Origin: Paraburkholderia franconis
GTDB lineage: Bacteria; Pseudomonadota; Gammaproteobacteria; Burkholderiales; Burkholderiaceae
Length of the DNA stretch: 64,000 bases
Reading direction: 5' to 3'
NCBI RefSeq assembly: GCF_009362735.1
Contig: NZ_WHNP01000031.1
Coordinates: 1-64,000 of the forward strand
The notes beneath the pieces were generated by a model. That model did not search any database, was not told the DNA's origin, and was given only the letters and a program-made list of their open reading frames with translations. Shown one piece after another: positions 36,753 through 45,887 of this stretch. A program made the position numbers and the translations under genes. The stretch's first letter is position 1. Each line of letters starts with the position of its first letter.

Positions 36753-37508
36753 TCAGACCGTATAAGGCGGCCTATGGTGTCTCGCCGCAATCATCTTCCG
36801 AAAAAAATTCGATGGCCGTGGAATACTATCCGCCGCGGAAGTCTGCTTCACCAGCGACACATTTCTTGTTCGTATCGCATGTGCGGTGTTGGGGACGATC
36901 TTATGAATTCCACCGCTATTTAACACGTCAATATTCCAGCACCAGTCTTCGTAGCCGACGCCGCTCTTGAGATCCGTGCCTGCGTACGGTACTGAACGCA
37001 ACAGATCGGCCGCGGTAAAGCTAAGTGAAGTCCAGAGGTTGGTATAGCCAAGATCCGAAACGCGAAAAGAAGCGTCTTCCATGTCGATATGCAGAAAAAT
37101 ATAGGGCGTCACGCCAAAATACGCGTTGACTTCTGGGTGCCATACGATCTTTCGCGGATCGGCCTCCGCCGCAGCAAAAGCCCGGACCAACCAGTCCGCT
37201 CCCCAAAGATCGTCCGCGTCAAGGAAACCGATCCACTTCCCGCGAGCCCTTTCGACCGCAGAGTTCCTGGAAAAACCCAAATCGCCGTGCTCGACGATCT
37301 CGATTCGCAATTCGGGTTCAATCCGCGCAAATTCGGCGAAGACTTCTTGGGTTATTGCATTGGGCCGATCGAGTATCGCAAGCAGTTCCACGCGCAAGCC
37401 ACTCGACCTAGCCAAGGCTGCAGATCTAGAAAGGCTGCGTAACGACGGCTGTGCGAGCAGACCTTCCGCGTGCCCATTGATGACAGCAGTGATATCGTAT
37501 TCTGCCAT
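36753..37508 (-). CDS. Family 2 glycosyltransferase (short)
   Basis: 251 residues. 'DITAVINGHAEGLLAQPSLR' at the N-terminus, then 'ARGKWIGFLDADDLWGADWL' with the DxD metal site near 95-99 and 'VGYEDWCWNIDVLNSG' with the ED region. It is shorter than the usual 280-330 residues at its C-terminus. It is the last gene of the long leftward transcription unit that begins at rfbB, only four bases after the stop of the gene at 37513. The substrate is unknown. Confidence 0.8.
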   Translation of the reverse strand: MAEYDITAVINGHAEGLLAQPSLRSLSRSAALARSSGLRVELLAILDRPNAITQEVFAEFARIEPELRIEIVEHGDLGFSRNSAVERARGKWIGFLDADDLWGADWLVRAFAAAEADPRKIVWHPEVNAYFGVTPYIFLHIDMEDASFRVSDLGYTNLWTSLSFTAADLLRSVPYAGTDLKSGVGYEDWCWNIDVLNSGGIHKIVPNTAHAIRTRNVSLVKQTSAADSIPRPSNFFRKMIAARHHRPPYTV

Positions 37509-37512
37509 GACC

Positions 37513-38655
37513 TTAATCGATAAATGAGGGAGAAGCTTGGAGCGTATTCACGAATGCGGTTCGTGATTGCTGGGCTTGCAGATGTACTATGCGGCTCATC
37601 AGTGAGGGAGGCAAACCATACTCCAATGTCAGAGCCTCCTGAAAATCGAGCGTTTCAAAGTACACCTTGCGCAAGAACGGAAGCCCTTCGCGAAAATGAG
37701 TGTGGGCAAAGTCATCAACAGAGCGACTATCCGTGCAACGGTCGACGCGGTGAAGATAGGCGTACATATCGGTCGCTAGCTGCAGCGCACCGCCTTTTCG
37801 CACTATCGCGTCCCAGCATGCGGCGCTGTCGACATTAAGCACAGCCTTCGGACGAACCGCGAGGATCAACTTCTCGACGATCGATGCCCTATCCATGCGC
37901 GTCAGAGGTTCTCCAAAGTTTGACAGGCAACGGGTGTGAAAGCCTACCGCGCAATCTGCGTTTGCGCCTTCATGGTCTGTAAAGACGGTGAGCGTTGAAT
38001 CGGGCCCGTGCGCCTCGATAGCGGCTTGTGTCGCATTGACGACCATAGCCTCCACACCTGAATGAAGCGGCCCTGCAACGAAAACGATGCAACGAAACGG
38101 ATGTTCCAGCGATTCGAACAGTGCACGCCATACGCGAAGTACTGGCCAATGCTGACCGCCTCCATGAATACCGAGCAGATGAGGTGAAGCCAATGCGGGG
38201 TCGAGTGCAATGGCCGGCTCCAAAGCGCCAGCCTCCTCATACATCGTGTCGACAACCGACAATACTCTCGAGTCGAGACCGCAACGCCTTCCCTCCTTTC
38301 TCCCGATCGTCAGATAGTGAACTAGCGGGTGAATCCCACTTTGCAACACGTCTGGATATTGTGTGGTGTACCACTGTGGGTCAAACGACGGATGCGGCCG
38401 ACGGCCTTCCTTCCCGCCCCACGCCACATAATGCTTGAGGGGATCAATGCCTGCACGTGCGACATCGGGATACGTCTCGCGGTAGAACGCTTCATCAAAC
38501 AGACCGGACTGTTCAATGATTCTGCGCTCTTCGGAGTAACGGGATTTACGCCCCTTTCCGTTGGGGTCGCCATTGCCGGAATGATAGGCGTGAAAACGCC
38601 GAATGACGAATCTGGTTGTCCGACGCAACGACGAAATCAGCGTATTGAGATACAT
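37513..38655 (-). CDS. Protein with two tandem glycosyltransferase-associated repeats
   Basis: 380 residues. Two repeats of about 35 residues stand out: 53-87 'FDEAFYRETYPDVARAGIDP' continuing 'LKHYVAWGGKEGRRP', and 91-124 'FDPQWYTTQYPDVLQSGIHP' continuing 'LVHYLTIGRKEGRR'. This '(F/W)Y...YPDV...G..PL.HY...G..EGR' unit is usually found joined to large glycosyltransferases of rhamnose-rich loci. The rest of this protein (125-380) has no clear GT-B signature that I can recognise; it may be a divergent half-domain or a truncated enzyme. It is inserted between two GT genes with almost no spacing, so a transcriptional link is certain but function is not. Confidence 0.6.
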   Translation of the reverse strand: MYLNTLISSLRRTTRFVIRRFHAYHSGNGDPNGKGRKSRYSEERRIIEQSGLFDEAFYRETYPDVARAGIDPLKHYVAWGGKEGRRPHPSFDPQWYTTQYPDVLQSGIHPLVHYLTIGRKEGRRCGLDSRVLSVVDTMYEEAGALEPAIALDPALASPHLLGIHGGGQHWPVLRVWRALFESLEHPFRCIVFVAGPLHSGVEAMVVNATQAAIEAHGPDSTLTVFTDHEGANADCAVGFHTRCLSNFGEPLTRMDRASIVEKLILAVRPKAVLNVDSAACWDAIVRKGGALQLATDMYAYLHRVDRCTDSRSVDDFAHTHFREGLPFLRKVYFETLDFQEALTLEYGLPPSLMSRIVHLQAQQSRTAFVNTLQASPSFID

Positions 38656-38814
38656 ACCAAAAGGCCAAACTCTCCAAGTTCTTTCTGCTCAAACATGCAA
38701 CAAATTTCGTTTGGCGAAAACTCTCGCATATCGAGGGCTTGTTATCGTTATAGAAGGCTGGCTCGACGCCTTCGGCACCGGCCGTTAGTGCTGCAACCGA
38801 ATGCCGTGCGTTAT

Positions 38815-39738
38815 CTATCTTGAGTTGCGCATCCTGATACCGTCCCGCAACCCTTGCAGCATTTTTCCCAACGCGAGCAATCGCTGGGGGTGAAGCATCA
38901 TCACGAAGACCGCCATCTGCAGCACGCGTATCGTATCCAAACGTCTCCAGGCACAACACGGGTAGTCACGCCGCTGTAACAGCACGCTGTTACGAATCAT
39001 GAAATAGTAGCGAAATGGCTTGTGCAGCGGGATTTCCCGCCAGCGACCGAGCCAAACCCTGCGACGCCATTCTCCAAGAGAATGGGCCATAGCCGCTGCG
39101 CAGTGTCCCCACGCCCAATAGCCCTTGGCGCGCGCCCGCAGCACCCACTCCGTATCGACTTGGTCGATGAATAGCTGTTCATCCATCTCGCCGACGGCGT
39201 CCAAGGTGGCCAGCGAGATCAATGATCCCGACGAGATCAGCAGATCCGTCTTGACTACCCGTTGACCGGGTTCGCACGCGACGGGGGCAAAGCGCATTCC
39301 GGCAAAACGCACATGCGGCGCGAGGTGCCCCGTTCGGCGGTCCCTACTCCGAGGCCCAATAGCCGCCACCCTGTTGCCGGCGGCAACGAGATCCTCATGT
39401 GCAGCCTTCAGGGCTGCGACCATCCCCGGATCCGGCTCGCTGTCCTGATCCATCAGCAAAACGTATTTCGCACCTTGCGTGCGTGCCCACGCAATGCCGG
39501 CGTTGTGAGCGGCTGCAATTCCAAGGTTTTTGCCCAGCGATATGACGTGAACCGTTGCACTACCCAACGCCGCCACCACACTGGCCACGTCTTGGGCCGA
39601 ACCGTTGTCCACTACGACGATATACTCCGCCTGCGGCGTAACGGCGTTAAGCAGCGCACCTAAACGTGCCGAATCCGGCTGATAGGTAACTACCACCGCC
39701 ATCACCTCGGCAACAGGAGACATCGAAGATTCGTTCAT
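38815..39738 (-). CDS. Family 2 glycosyltransferase (rhamnosyltransferase-like)
   Basis: 307 residues. 'AVVVTYQPDSARLGALLNAV', 'AQDVASVVAALGSATV' and 'AKYVLLMDQDSEPDPGMVAA' (the MDQDS metal site) are typical of the RfbF/WbbL-like dTDP-rhamnose transferases, as is 'ISSGSLISLATLDAVGEMDE'. Its close relative at 44005 has the same 'IFDQDSEPSG' and 'ISSGSCINLA' blocks, so the two probably arose by duplication and add successive rhamnose units. dTDP-rhamnose would be supplied by rfbBACD of the same unit. Confidence 0.88.
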   Translation of the reverse strand: MNESSMSPVAEVMAVVVTYQPDSARLGALLNAVTPQAEYIVVVDNGSAQDVASVVAALGSATVHVISLGKNLGIAAAHNAGIAWARTQGAKYVLLMDQDSEPDPGMVAALKAAHEDLVAAGNRVAAIGPRSRDRRTGHLAPHVRFAGMRFAPVACEPGQRVVKTDLLISSGSLISLATLDAVGEMDEQLFIDQVDTEWVLRARAKGYWAWGHCAAAMAHSLGEWRRRVWLGRWREIPLHKPFRYYFMIRNSVLLQRRDYPCCAWRRLDTIRVLQMAVFVMMLHPQRLLALGKMLQGLRDGIRMRNSR

Positions 39739-39783
39739 ATGTGCATGAGTAACGGCAATCGTCCGGTTGATCCTTCTGTAGGG

Positions 39784-40950
39784 TCAGTCGAGCTGCAGCG
39801 CGGCGAGAATCGTTTCACGCTGATTGAACCAACCGTATTTCGAACGCGCATCCTCTCTAGCGCTTTCGATCAATGCGGGCCATCTGGAAGTATCCTCAAT
39901 CGCGCGCTCTATCACCGACAACCATTCCTGCGCTTGCGCTAGATACCCATTCTCGCCGTTGCGAATTGCGCCGGCATAGGTGTATGAAGGCGACGCAATG
40001 CTGATCGCCCCTACCACTGCCGCCTCAAAATATTTGAGTTCCGATTTGCAGTTGGTGAAATCGTTCGACTGCAGTGGCATCAGATTGAATTCGACGGTGC
40101 TGATAAGCCGTTGCAGATTGACGTAGTCGTGAAACGGCTGACGCTTGACCCGGTCGCCAAACTTGCTGAGCGCCGGGCCGGCGTCGATATAGCCGACAAT
40201 CATCAGTTCGATTCTTGGATCTTTCGCGAGTAGCGCCTCTACCGCCGGAACGATTATCGCGTAGTCAAGTTTGTGCGACGGCGAGCCACTGAAGTACCCG
40301 AGGTGAATCTTGCCGTCACGCGCAAACTCGGCACCCTGCTTATGTTGAAAGAGCGCATCGGAATAGTCGATTTGCTCTCTGTTCATGAAGTTCGGCACCA
40401 CTTTCACCGGCAATCCCGAGAACGCGGCAATCTTTCCCGCCAGAAAGTCGTTCGTCGTGATCGCGCCGTCGCACATTTTCAACGCGGCGCCGAGCCGGCC
40501 AATATACGAGAACCAGTAGTCCCAACGACTGGAATCGCGGACATCTTCGTCAAGCGTATTCATGATCAGGTGCGCATAGCTTGAATCGAAAACGAAATCG
40601 TCGATATCGAATAATATGCGCTTTCCCCGCAGCCGGAACTTCATCACAAGCTGATTGACGTGATGGCAGTATCGCGACCGGCAGATCACTAGGACATCTG
40701 CGAGATCTGCAATTTCATCGATTCGCGCCCAGTCCTGCAGAAAGAAAAAGCCCGCCGACACGTCCCCGCTCTCGCCGTCGTTCAGCACCTGTGCCATGTT
40801 GTAGGCGCGGTAGCGAAATGTGCTGTTATTCGGTTCTTCGTAAAAGTATGCAACCCGCCGCTTACCGCGAGTGAGCATTCTCACCCGCTCGCTCAACGGC
40901 AGAATCCACGGGTCCGAATAGGCCTTGGGTGCAATATCAACTTTAAACAT
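39784..40950 (-). CDS. GT-B type glycosyltransferase
   Basis: 388 residues from the ATG at 40948-40950; the stop of the upstream gene overlaps it by one base (TGATG). The N-terminal half has 'RRVAYFYEEPNNSTFRYRAY' and 'RILFDIDDFVFDSSYAHLIM'; the C-terminal half has 'FARDGKIHLGYFSGSPSHKL' (GYFSGSPSHK loop), 'IVGYIDAGPALSKFGDRVKR' and 'CKSELKYFEAAVVGAISIAS', corresponding to the donor-binding E..E region of family 4. I recall such 'FDIDD' proteins with rhamnan or O-antigen ABC clusters. Which sugar it adds cannot be fixed. Confidence 0.78.
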   Translation of the reverse strand: MFKVDIAPKAYSDPWILPLSERVRMLTRGKRRVAYFYEEPNNSTFRYRAYNMAQVLNDGESGDVSAGFFFLQDWARIDEIADLADVLVICRSRYCHHVNQLVMKFRLRGKRILFDIDDFVFDSSYAHLIMNTLDEDVRDSSRWDYWFSYIGRLGAALKMCDGAITTNDFLAGKIAAFSGLPVKVVPNFMNREQIDYSDALFQHKQGAEFARDGKIHLGYFSGSPSHKLDYAIIVPAVEALLAKDPRIELMIVGYIDAGPALSKFGDRVKRQPFHDYVNLQRLISTVEFNLMPLQSNDFTNCKSELKYFEAAVVGAISIASPSYTYAGAIRNGENGYLAQAQEWLSVIERAIEDTSRWPALIESAREDARSKYGWFNQRETILAALQLD

Positions 40951-42245
40951 CAGAGTTCTTCGGACAGCTGCTTGATGATCTTGCCGAAAGCCTGCTGCCA
41001 ATCGCCAGCAAGTCCGTTGTTGCGGAAATTCTGCTCTCGTAACTGCTGGTTCGCTGCCAATGTCACTGCGGACCGCAGCGCTTCAACCAACGCATCGCGT
41101 TCAAGGTCCGCGCAAATCAGATTCAACGAGTAGCCGGACAAGTCCGTCTTGTTGCCAAAGCGATTGGTCACCACGACGGCACCGCTGGCGGCCAGATCTA
41201 GCGGGGGATAGCTCGGGTGCGGCGTGCTCATCAAACTCAGGCCCACATCGATTGTCCCTGCGAGTTCCGCATACTGCGACCACGTGAGGTTCTCAAACTT
41301 TTGGGGCTCGTAGCCGCCGTCGAAGACTATAGCCGGTATGTCCTTGCCTACCAAGCATATCTCCCACTTCGACGGGTCCAGCACCTTTTCAGCAATCGCC
41401 CGCTCGATGACTTCTATCCCGAGGTAGAAGAGATTACGTCCATTGTTCGGCCTCGCGTAGAAGAAGAATCGTTTCTTCTGCGACGGCTGTTTTTGGCGGG
41501 GATGGAAAATGGTGGTCGGGAAAGCAGGCTCGAACCACGTTCCTTTGGCGGCAATATTGCCGAGTCCATCCGACGTCAAATGATCAAATAGCAGTTTCGT
41601 ATTGATCAGAAACCGAATATCGCTACTACGCAGCGTGTCTTCGCATTTGACGCGCTCATCGCCGAATGCATAGAACATCCGCTCGTCTTCCTGCAACAGA
41701 TAGATGATCGATTTGCGTGGTACGCCTGGCAATGTAGCCGCCGTCGTCCACCAAGACGTCGTCACGAAGAGATCGCCTTCTTTGACATCAAGTTCATACT
41801 TCTGATCGAAGAACGCGGCGAACTTGAATTGCACTTCGTGCTTCAGCTTGATGCCGTACAACGAGAGAATATGATCGATGTTTTGGGGTTGGGCACGCTG
41901 CGTGCGAGTAATGATCCGGAGCTGTGCATCTAGCTCGTTGGCGAGCAGCGCCGAAAAGATCAGCGCAGTCCCTACTCCGCCAAACAGGCTGCCGCTCGAC
42001 ACGCTATCCGTCACGATACTGACGCGACGGACGCCGGACGCCGGAATCGAATACGTCAGCAAAGGGGCAAGCGACTCAAAGCGTTTGCGATAAAGTTGCT
42101 GCACGCTTTTCTGAGAGTCGCCGTCGCCTGATGAACTGGACGAAGCCTGAAGTTTGTTGGCCAACTTCCGATAGACTGCCTGCCGCAACGCCGAAGTTCC
42201 ATGGCTTTTCCAGTAGCAGTAGGCCCTGTACGCTCGATCAATCAT
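40950..42245 (-). CDS. WsaF-like rhamnosyltransferase
   Basis: 431 residues from the ATG at 42243-42245; AAGGA lies 7 bases upstream, which decides this start over one further left at 42278. 'VSIVTDSVSSGSLFGGVGTA' (about residue 75), 'DLFVTTSWWTTAATL', 'IYLLQEDERMFYAFGDERVK' and 'FFFYARPNNGRNLFYLGIEV' follow the pattern of WsaF from Geobacillus, a GT4-related beta-1,2-rhamnosyltransferase. 'GLSLMSTPHPSYPPLDLAAS' with 'GAVVVTNRFGNK' is the C-terminal donor-site block. This strengthens the view that the glycan contains a rhamnan-like chain made from dTDP-rhamnose. Confidence 0.78.
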   Translation of the reverse strand: MIDRAYRAYCYWKSHGTSALRQAVYRKLANKLQASSSSSGDGDSQKSVQQLYRKRFESLAPLLTYSIPASGVRRVSIVTDSVSSGSLFGGVGTALIFSALLANELDAQLRIITRTQRAQPQNIDHILSLYGIKLKHEVQFKFAAFFDQKYELDVKEGDLFVTTSWWTTAATLPGVPRKSIIYLLQEDERMFYAFGDERVKCEDTLRSSDIRFLINTKLLFDHLTSDGLGNIAAKGTWFEPAFPTTIFHPRQKQPSQKKRFFFYARPNNGRNLFYLGIEVIERAIAEKVLDPSKWEICLVGKDIPAIVFDGGYEPQKFENLTWSQYAELAGTIDVGLSLMSTPHPSYPPLDLAASGAVVVTNRFGNKTDLSGYSLNLICADLERDALVEALRSAVTLAANQQLREQNFRNNGLAGDWQQAFGKIIKQLSEEL

Positions 42246-42400
42246 TGGAAGTCCTTGTTGCCTGCCGTTAAGCGGCACTCATTCATTTTATTCGACCGGC
42301 TATCGTCCATCACCGACATCGGCGATGTGATGCGACTGCATGAAGGCTGAGGAATATATATTTCTTTCTCAACCTTTAGCTTCAGGCGCCACTTCGCGCT

Positions 42401-43147
42401 TTACACCTGAGCTTCATACTGCGAGACAACATCTTCGGTCGGCCCAAACGCCCGAACGCGCCCGCGCTCCATCCATAGCGTCTTGTTGCACACCTTGCGG
42501 ATTTCCGAATTCGAGTGCATGGCCAACACCACGATCTGTGCACGGCTGTGAAGATCGGCAAGGCGTTCTTCCGCCTTGTGCATAAACGACGCATCGCCCA
42601 CGCCCATCACTTCGTCTAGCAGAAGAATCTCCGCGTCGACCGCTGTCGAAATCGCAAAACCCAATCGCACGCGCATGCCGCTCGAGTAGGTTCTGAGAGG
42701 CAGATCGAGATAGTCACCCAGTTCGCAGAACTCCGCGATCGACTGCTGCTTTTCGCGAATCTCTGCATCAGTCATGCCGAGCAACAGGCCACGCAGACGA
42801 ATGTTCTGCATGCCCGTCGAGTTTTCATCCATCCCGAGGCTGATGTCGAGCAGCGGTACGATTTTTCCATCGCTCTCGATCGTTCCATAAGTCGGCGCGT
42901 AAATACCCGCCATGAGCCTGAGCAGCGTGGATTTGCCGGCGCCGTTGTGGCCGATCAGCCCAATACGATCACCGCTTTCAAAACGCAAATCGACGTTGTC
43001 GAGTGCACGCACGACGATCACGCCTTCGTTGCTCTCGGCGATGGAATTTCGACGCCCCATGCGCATGACCTGCTTCTTCAGCGATCGCGCCTGCACGTCA
43101 TAAATGGGCAGATCGAGCGTCGTGCCTTTGAGTTCAATGTACGCCAT
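42401..43147 (-). CDS. wzt: Polysaccharide ABC exporter, ATP-binding subunit
   Basis: 248 residues, start at the ATG at 43145-43147, 11 bases after the permease stop. Walker A 'GLIGHNGAGKSTLLRLMAGI', signature 'YSSGMRVRLGFAISTAV' and Walker B 'ILLLDEVMGVGD' are all intact. Members of this group (Wzt/KpsT/RfbB) energise export of lipid-linked O-antigen or capsule. The protein ends soon after the H-loop, so it lacks the C-terminal carbohydrate-binding extension present in Wzt proteins that recognise a capped, non-reducing terminus (E. coli O9a type). Export in such short transporters is normally coupled to synthesis without terminal recognition. Spacing to the next gene is 155 bp. Confidence 0.92.
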   Translation of the reverse strand: MAYIELKGTTLDLPIYDVQARSLKKQVMRMGRRNSIAESNEGVIVVRALDNVDLRFESGDRIGLIGHNGAGKSTLLRLMAGIYAPTYGTIESDGKIVPLLDISLGMDENSTGMQNIRLRGLLLGMTDAEIREKQQSIAEFCELGDYLDLPLRTYSSGMRVRLGFAISTAVDAEILLLDEVMGVGDASFMHKAEERLADLHSRAQIVVLAMHSNSEIRKVCNKTLWMERGRVRAFGPTEDVVSQYEAQV

Positions 43148-43158
43148 GATTTGCCCTA

Positions 43159-43941
43159 TTAGACCCAATACGGAATGCGTTTCAGGAACCGACCTGTCAG
43201 AGTGAGCGCCAGCAGCCAGCCAACCACGGCGAGACCCACCGTAACACCCCATGTCGTTGCGCTCGGAAATTCTCCGATCAGCGGCGCGCGAACCAGCTCA
43301 ATCAGATGCGCGAGTGGATTCAGTTCCACGATGAACGAATAGCGCGTCAGTGAATTCGGACGATAAATAATTGGCGTGATGTAAAAGGCAATCTGCATCA
43401 GTGCAGCTATGATTTGGGGTAAATCGCGAAAGCGCGCGGACAGCAGCCCCGCGACCATCGCAATCCACAGCGCGTTGACCATGTACAGCAACAAGGCCGG
43501 AATGAAAACGGGCAGTGTTTCCCAGCTCTTCACGCCGAAAAATGCCATCAGCAGCAGCACAATCAGGAAGTTGTGCGCCAAGATGACGAGGTTGCGCCAC
43601 GCAACCTGCAGCATGAAGATGAGCTTGGGCGTCGCCGCTTGCCGGATGTACTGGCCGCTGCTGATGTACGCGGTGCTACCTTCCAGCACGGTCGCAGAAA
43701 ACGCGGTCCACAGCACGAGGCTGACGGCGAGATAGGGCAGATAGTCGCTCATCTTCACGCCGAAGAGTGTGCCGTACACCACGCCGATCGAACCGATCAT
43801 CACACCGGTGCTGATGGTCAGCCAAAACGGCCCCACGCGCGAACGCGCGTAGCGTTGCCGTACCTCAAGCCAACCAAGAAGTGTCCAAAGCCGCCACGAG
43901 GCAAGGCTTTGCTTCAAATCAGAAAGTGCCAAATTGTACAT
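43159..43941 (-). CDS. wzm: Polysaccharide ABC exporter, permease subunit
   Basis: 260 residues with six predicted membrane helices. The 'LRQRYARSRVGPFWLTIS' block (here 'VRQRYARSRVGPFWLTIS', about residue 27-44) is the conserved cytoplasmic signature of ABC-2 polysaccharide permeases (Wzm/KpsM), and 'FRDLPQIIAALMQIAFYITP' is the second. It would move the undecaprenyl-linked polysaccharide across the inner membrane with the ATPase encoded just downstream. An ABC exporter argues against the Wzx/Wzy route for this particular glycan; no Wzx flippase or Wzy polymerase was recognised anywhere in the window. Confidence 0.92.
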   Translation of the reverse strand: MYNLALSDLKQSLASWRLWTLLGWLEVRQRYARSRVGPFWLTISTGVMIGSIGVVYGTLFGVKMSDYLPYLAVSLVLWTAFSATVLEGSTAYISSGQYIRQAATPKLIFMLQVAWRNLVILAHNFLIVLLLMAFFGVKSWETLPVFIPALLLYMVNALWIAMVAGLLSARFRDLPQIIAALMQIAFYITPIIYRPNSLTRYSFIVELNPLAHLIELVRAPLIGEFPSATTWGVTVGLAVVGWLLALTLTGRFLKRIPYWV

Positions 43942-44004
43942 TACGGACTTTTAAACTTTTGCGTTAAAAAAGAGGCCACAAGCGCGATGGTAGTTCGCGC
44001 AGCA

Positions 44005-44925
44005 TCATAAGCGGTCCAGCGGGCCCATTCGGCCGGTCAGGCCGTGCCAGATTCCGACGAACGCCATTCTCAAATGACTGAGACGTGGCTGTAGAAACAA
44101 TCCATAAATAGCAAGCCGAAACGGAAACTTGACGAGCTCCGTGGACTTCCAGGTCCACGGAATATAGCTTCGCTTGACCAAGGCAACTGCATTACGAAAG
44201 AGATAATAATGACGCAGCGGACTATGGCTCGGATATTGCCGACCCAAAAAAGACACAGGTTCGCCGCCCAATTCGTGCGCGAGCCGCAGGCCAGGCGCTC
44301 CGAGCACCGCGTACCCCCTCGAACGCGCTCTTACGCACCATTCCAGATCCACGAAATCGATGAACAGGGAATCGTCCATCGGGCCGATTTCCTGCCAGGC
44401 GGCAAGGTTGATGCAAGAGCCCGAACTGATTAGAAAATCGATCTCGATCGGCCGGGTGCCGACGGGCGCAACCCGTTGCAGTTTCAGATAGCCGAAGCGG
44501 ACGAAGGGCGCCACGCCACCAAGACGGGTATCCTCGTACGCAGGGCCAATCAATGCCACCCGCCCCCGCAGTTGCTTTTCCTCTTCGAGCAACCGCGGCA
44601 ACGCTTGCAGCAGTTGACCTGACGGTTCGCTGTCCTGGTCGAAAATCAGTGCGCTGGTGCACCCCGCCTTCAGGAGCAACTCGACGCCTTGATTGATGCC
44701 CGTCGCAATCCCATGGTTCGCCCCGTTCGCAACATACACGATTCGCTTGTCGAGCCCCAGTTGCCCTGCACTCTGCAACTGCTCGGTATTGTCGATGACC
44801 ACGCAGAGTCCGGCATCGGCATAGCGATTCGCCCGACGCACGCAAGCGGCATCAGGACGATAGAACACGACAACGATTCCGGTCGACGCGTTACCCGACC
44901 AGGCAACCTGATCACCCAAACTCAT
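44005..44925 (-). CDS. Family 2 glycosyltransferase (rhamnosyltransferase-like)
   Basis: 306 residues. 'GIVVVFYRPDAACVRRANRY', 'HGIATGINQGVELLLKAGCT' and 'SALIFDQDSEPSGQLLQALP' (FDQDS metal site) belong to the same RfbF-like group as the gene at 38815; 'DFLISSGSCINLAAWQEIGP' and 'VDLEWCVRARSRGYAV' with the ExxW catalytic region are intact. It directly follows the rhamnose-biosynthesis genes, the common place of the first rhamnosyltransferase in such loci. Intergenic distance to the rfbD stop is about 60 bp. Confidence 0.87.
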   Translation of the reverse strand: MSLGDQVAWSGNASTGIVVVFYRPDAACVRRANRYADAGLCVVIDNTEQLQSAGQLGLDKRIVYVANGANHGIATGINQGVELLLKAGCTSALIFDQDSEPSGQLLQALPRLLEEEKQLRGRVALIGPAYEDTRLGGVAPFVRFGYLKLQRVAPVGTRPIEIDFLISSGSCINLAAWQEIGPMDDSLFIDFVDLEWCVRARSRGYAVLGAPGLRLAHELGGEPVSFLGRQYPSHSPLRHYYLFRNAVALVKRSYIPWTWKSTELVKFPFRLAIYGLFLQPRLSHLRMAFVGIWHGLTGRMGPLDRL

Positions 44926-44984
44926 GATGGGAGATCACTTTCCAGAAATAGATGGGCATAGATTGCGCCATTGGCGGACGCGGG

Positions 44985-45878
44985 CTATGCCCATCGATCG
45001 GCCATGCAAAGACGCAACGCGTCTTGCCAATCCGGCAGCGAGAGTCCAAATGTCTCCGTGAGCTTGCGGTGAGACATCCGCGAATTCGCCGGCCGCTTCG
45101 CAGGAACCGGGTAGTCGCTCGTGCCGATCGGCACTACGTTCGGCGCCTTCTCACGCATCGCAATGTCGAGGATCGCTTTCGCAAATCCGTGCCACGACGT
45201 TTCGCCTGCGGCTGTCAGGTGATAGATGCCGGAACGCTCGCGCCACCAATCGATATCGTTTGCAGCGATACTCTGGGCGATGATATGAGACGTCGCCGTC
45301 GCGATGGTGTTGGACCACGTGGGAGCGCCGATCTGATCGGCGACAACCCGCAGCTCCGGCCTCTCGGCACCGAGCTTGAGCATGGTCAGCAGGAAGTTTT
45401 TTCCACGCACTCCGTAGACCCAACTGGTTCGCAGGATCAGATGCGCACAGCCAGATTCGGCGATAGCCTGTTCCCCGACGAGCTTGCTCTTGCCATAGAC
45501 ATTCTGCGGATTGGTCGCATCGTCTTCGACGTAAGGCGCGTTTTTGGTCCCGTCGAAAACGTAATCGGTCGAATAATGAATCAGCACGGCCCCGCTTCGT
45601 GCCGCTTCCTCGGCGAGAACGCCCGGCGCGTCCCCGTTTAGACGCATCGCCGCATCCGCGTCGGTTTCCGCCTTGTCCACCGCGGTGTACGCGGCCGGAT
45701 TGACAATCACCGATGGCTTCAGCTCACGCACCGTCGAGCGGATTTGCGCGAGGTCAGCCAGATCGAAGGCAGCGCGCTCGAGTGCAACAACGCGGCCGAG
45801 CCCTTGGAGGGTACGAACGAGTTCAAAGCCAACTTGCCCGTTGACTCCGGTGACGAGTATGGTCGGTTGCTTGCTCAT
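44985..45878 (-). CDS. rfbD: dTDP-4-dehydrorhamnose reductase
   Basis: 297 residues. 'ILVTGVNGQVGFELVRTLQG' is the NADPH site, 'VIVNPAAYTAVDKAETDADA' and 'IHYSTDYVFDGTKNAPYVED' are family-specific, and 'PQNVYGKSKLVGEQAI' has the YxxxK. It reduces dTDP-4-keto-L-rhamnose to dTDP-L-rhamnose, the last step of donor synthesis in the cytoplasm. It starts 9 bases after rfbC. Together with rfbB, rfbA and rfbC it forms the rfbBACD order usual in Burkholderia. Length is normal for the family. Confidence 0.95.
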   Translation of the reverse strand: MSKQPTILVTGVNGQVGFELVRTLQGLGRVVALERAAFDLADLAQIRSTVRELKPSVIVNPAAYTAVDKAETDADAAMRLNGDAPGVLAEEAARSGAVLIHYSTDYVFDGTKNAPYVEDDATNPQNVYGKSKLVGEQAIAESGCAHLILRTSWVYGVRGKNFLLTMLKLGAERPELRVVADQIGAPTWSNTIATATSHIIAQSIAANDIDWWRERSGIYHLTAAGETSWHGFAKAILDIAMREKAPNVVPIGTSDYPVPAKRPANSRMSHRKLTETFGLSLPDWQDALRLCMADRWA

Positions 45879-45887
45879 TGGGAAGCC

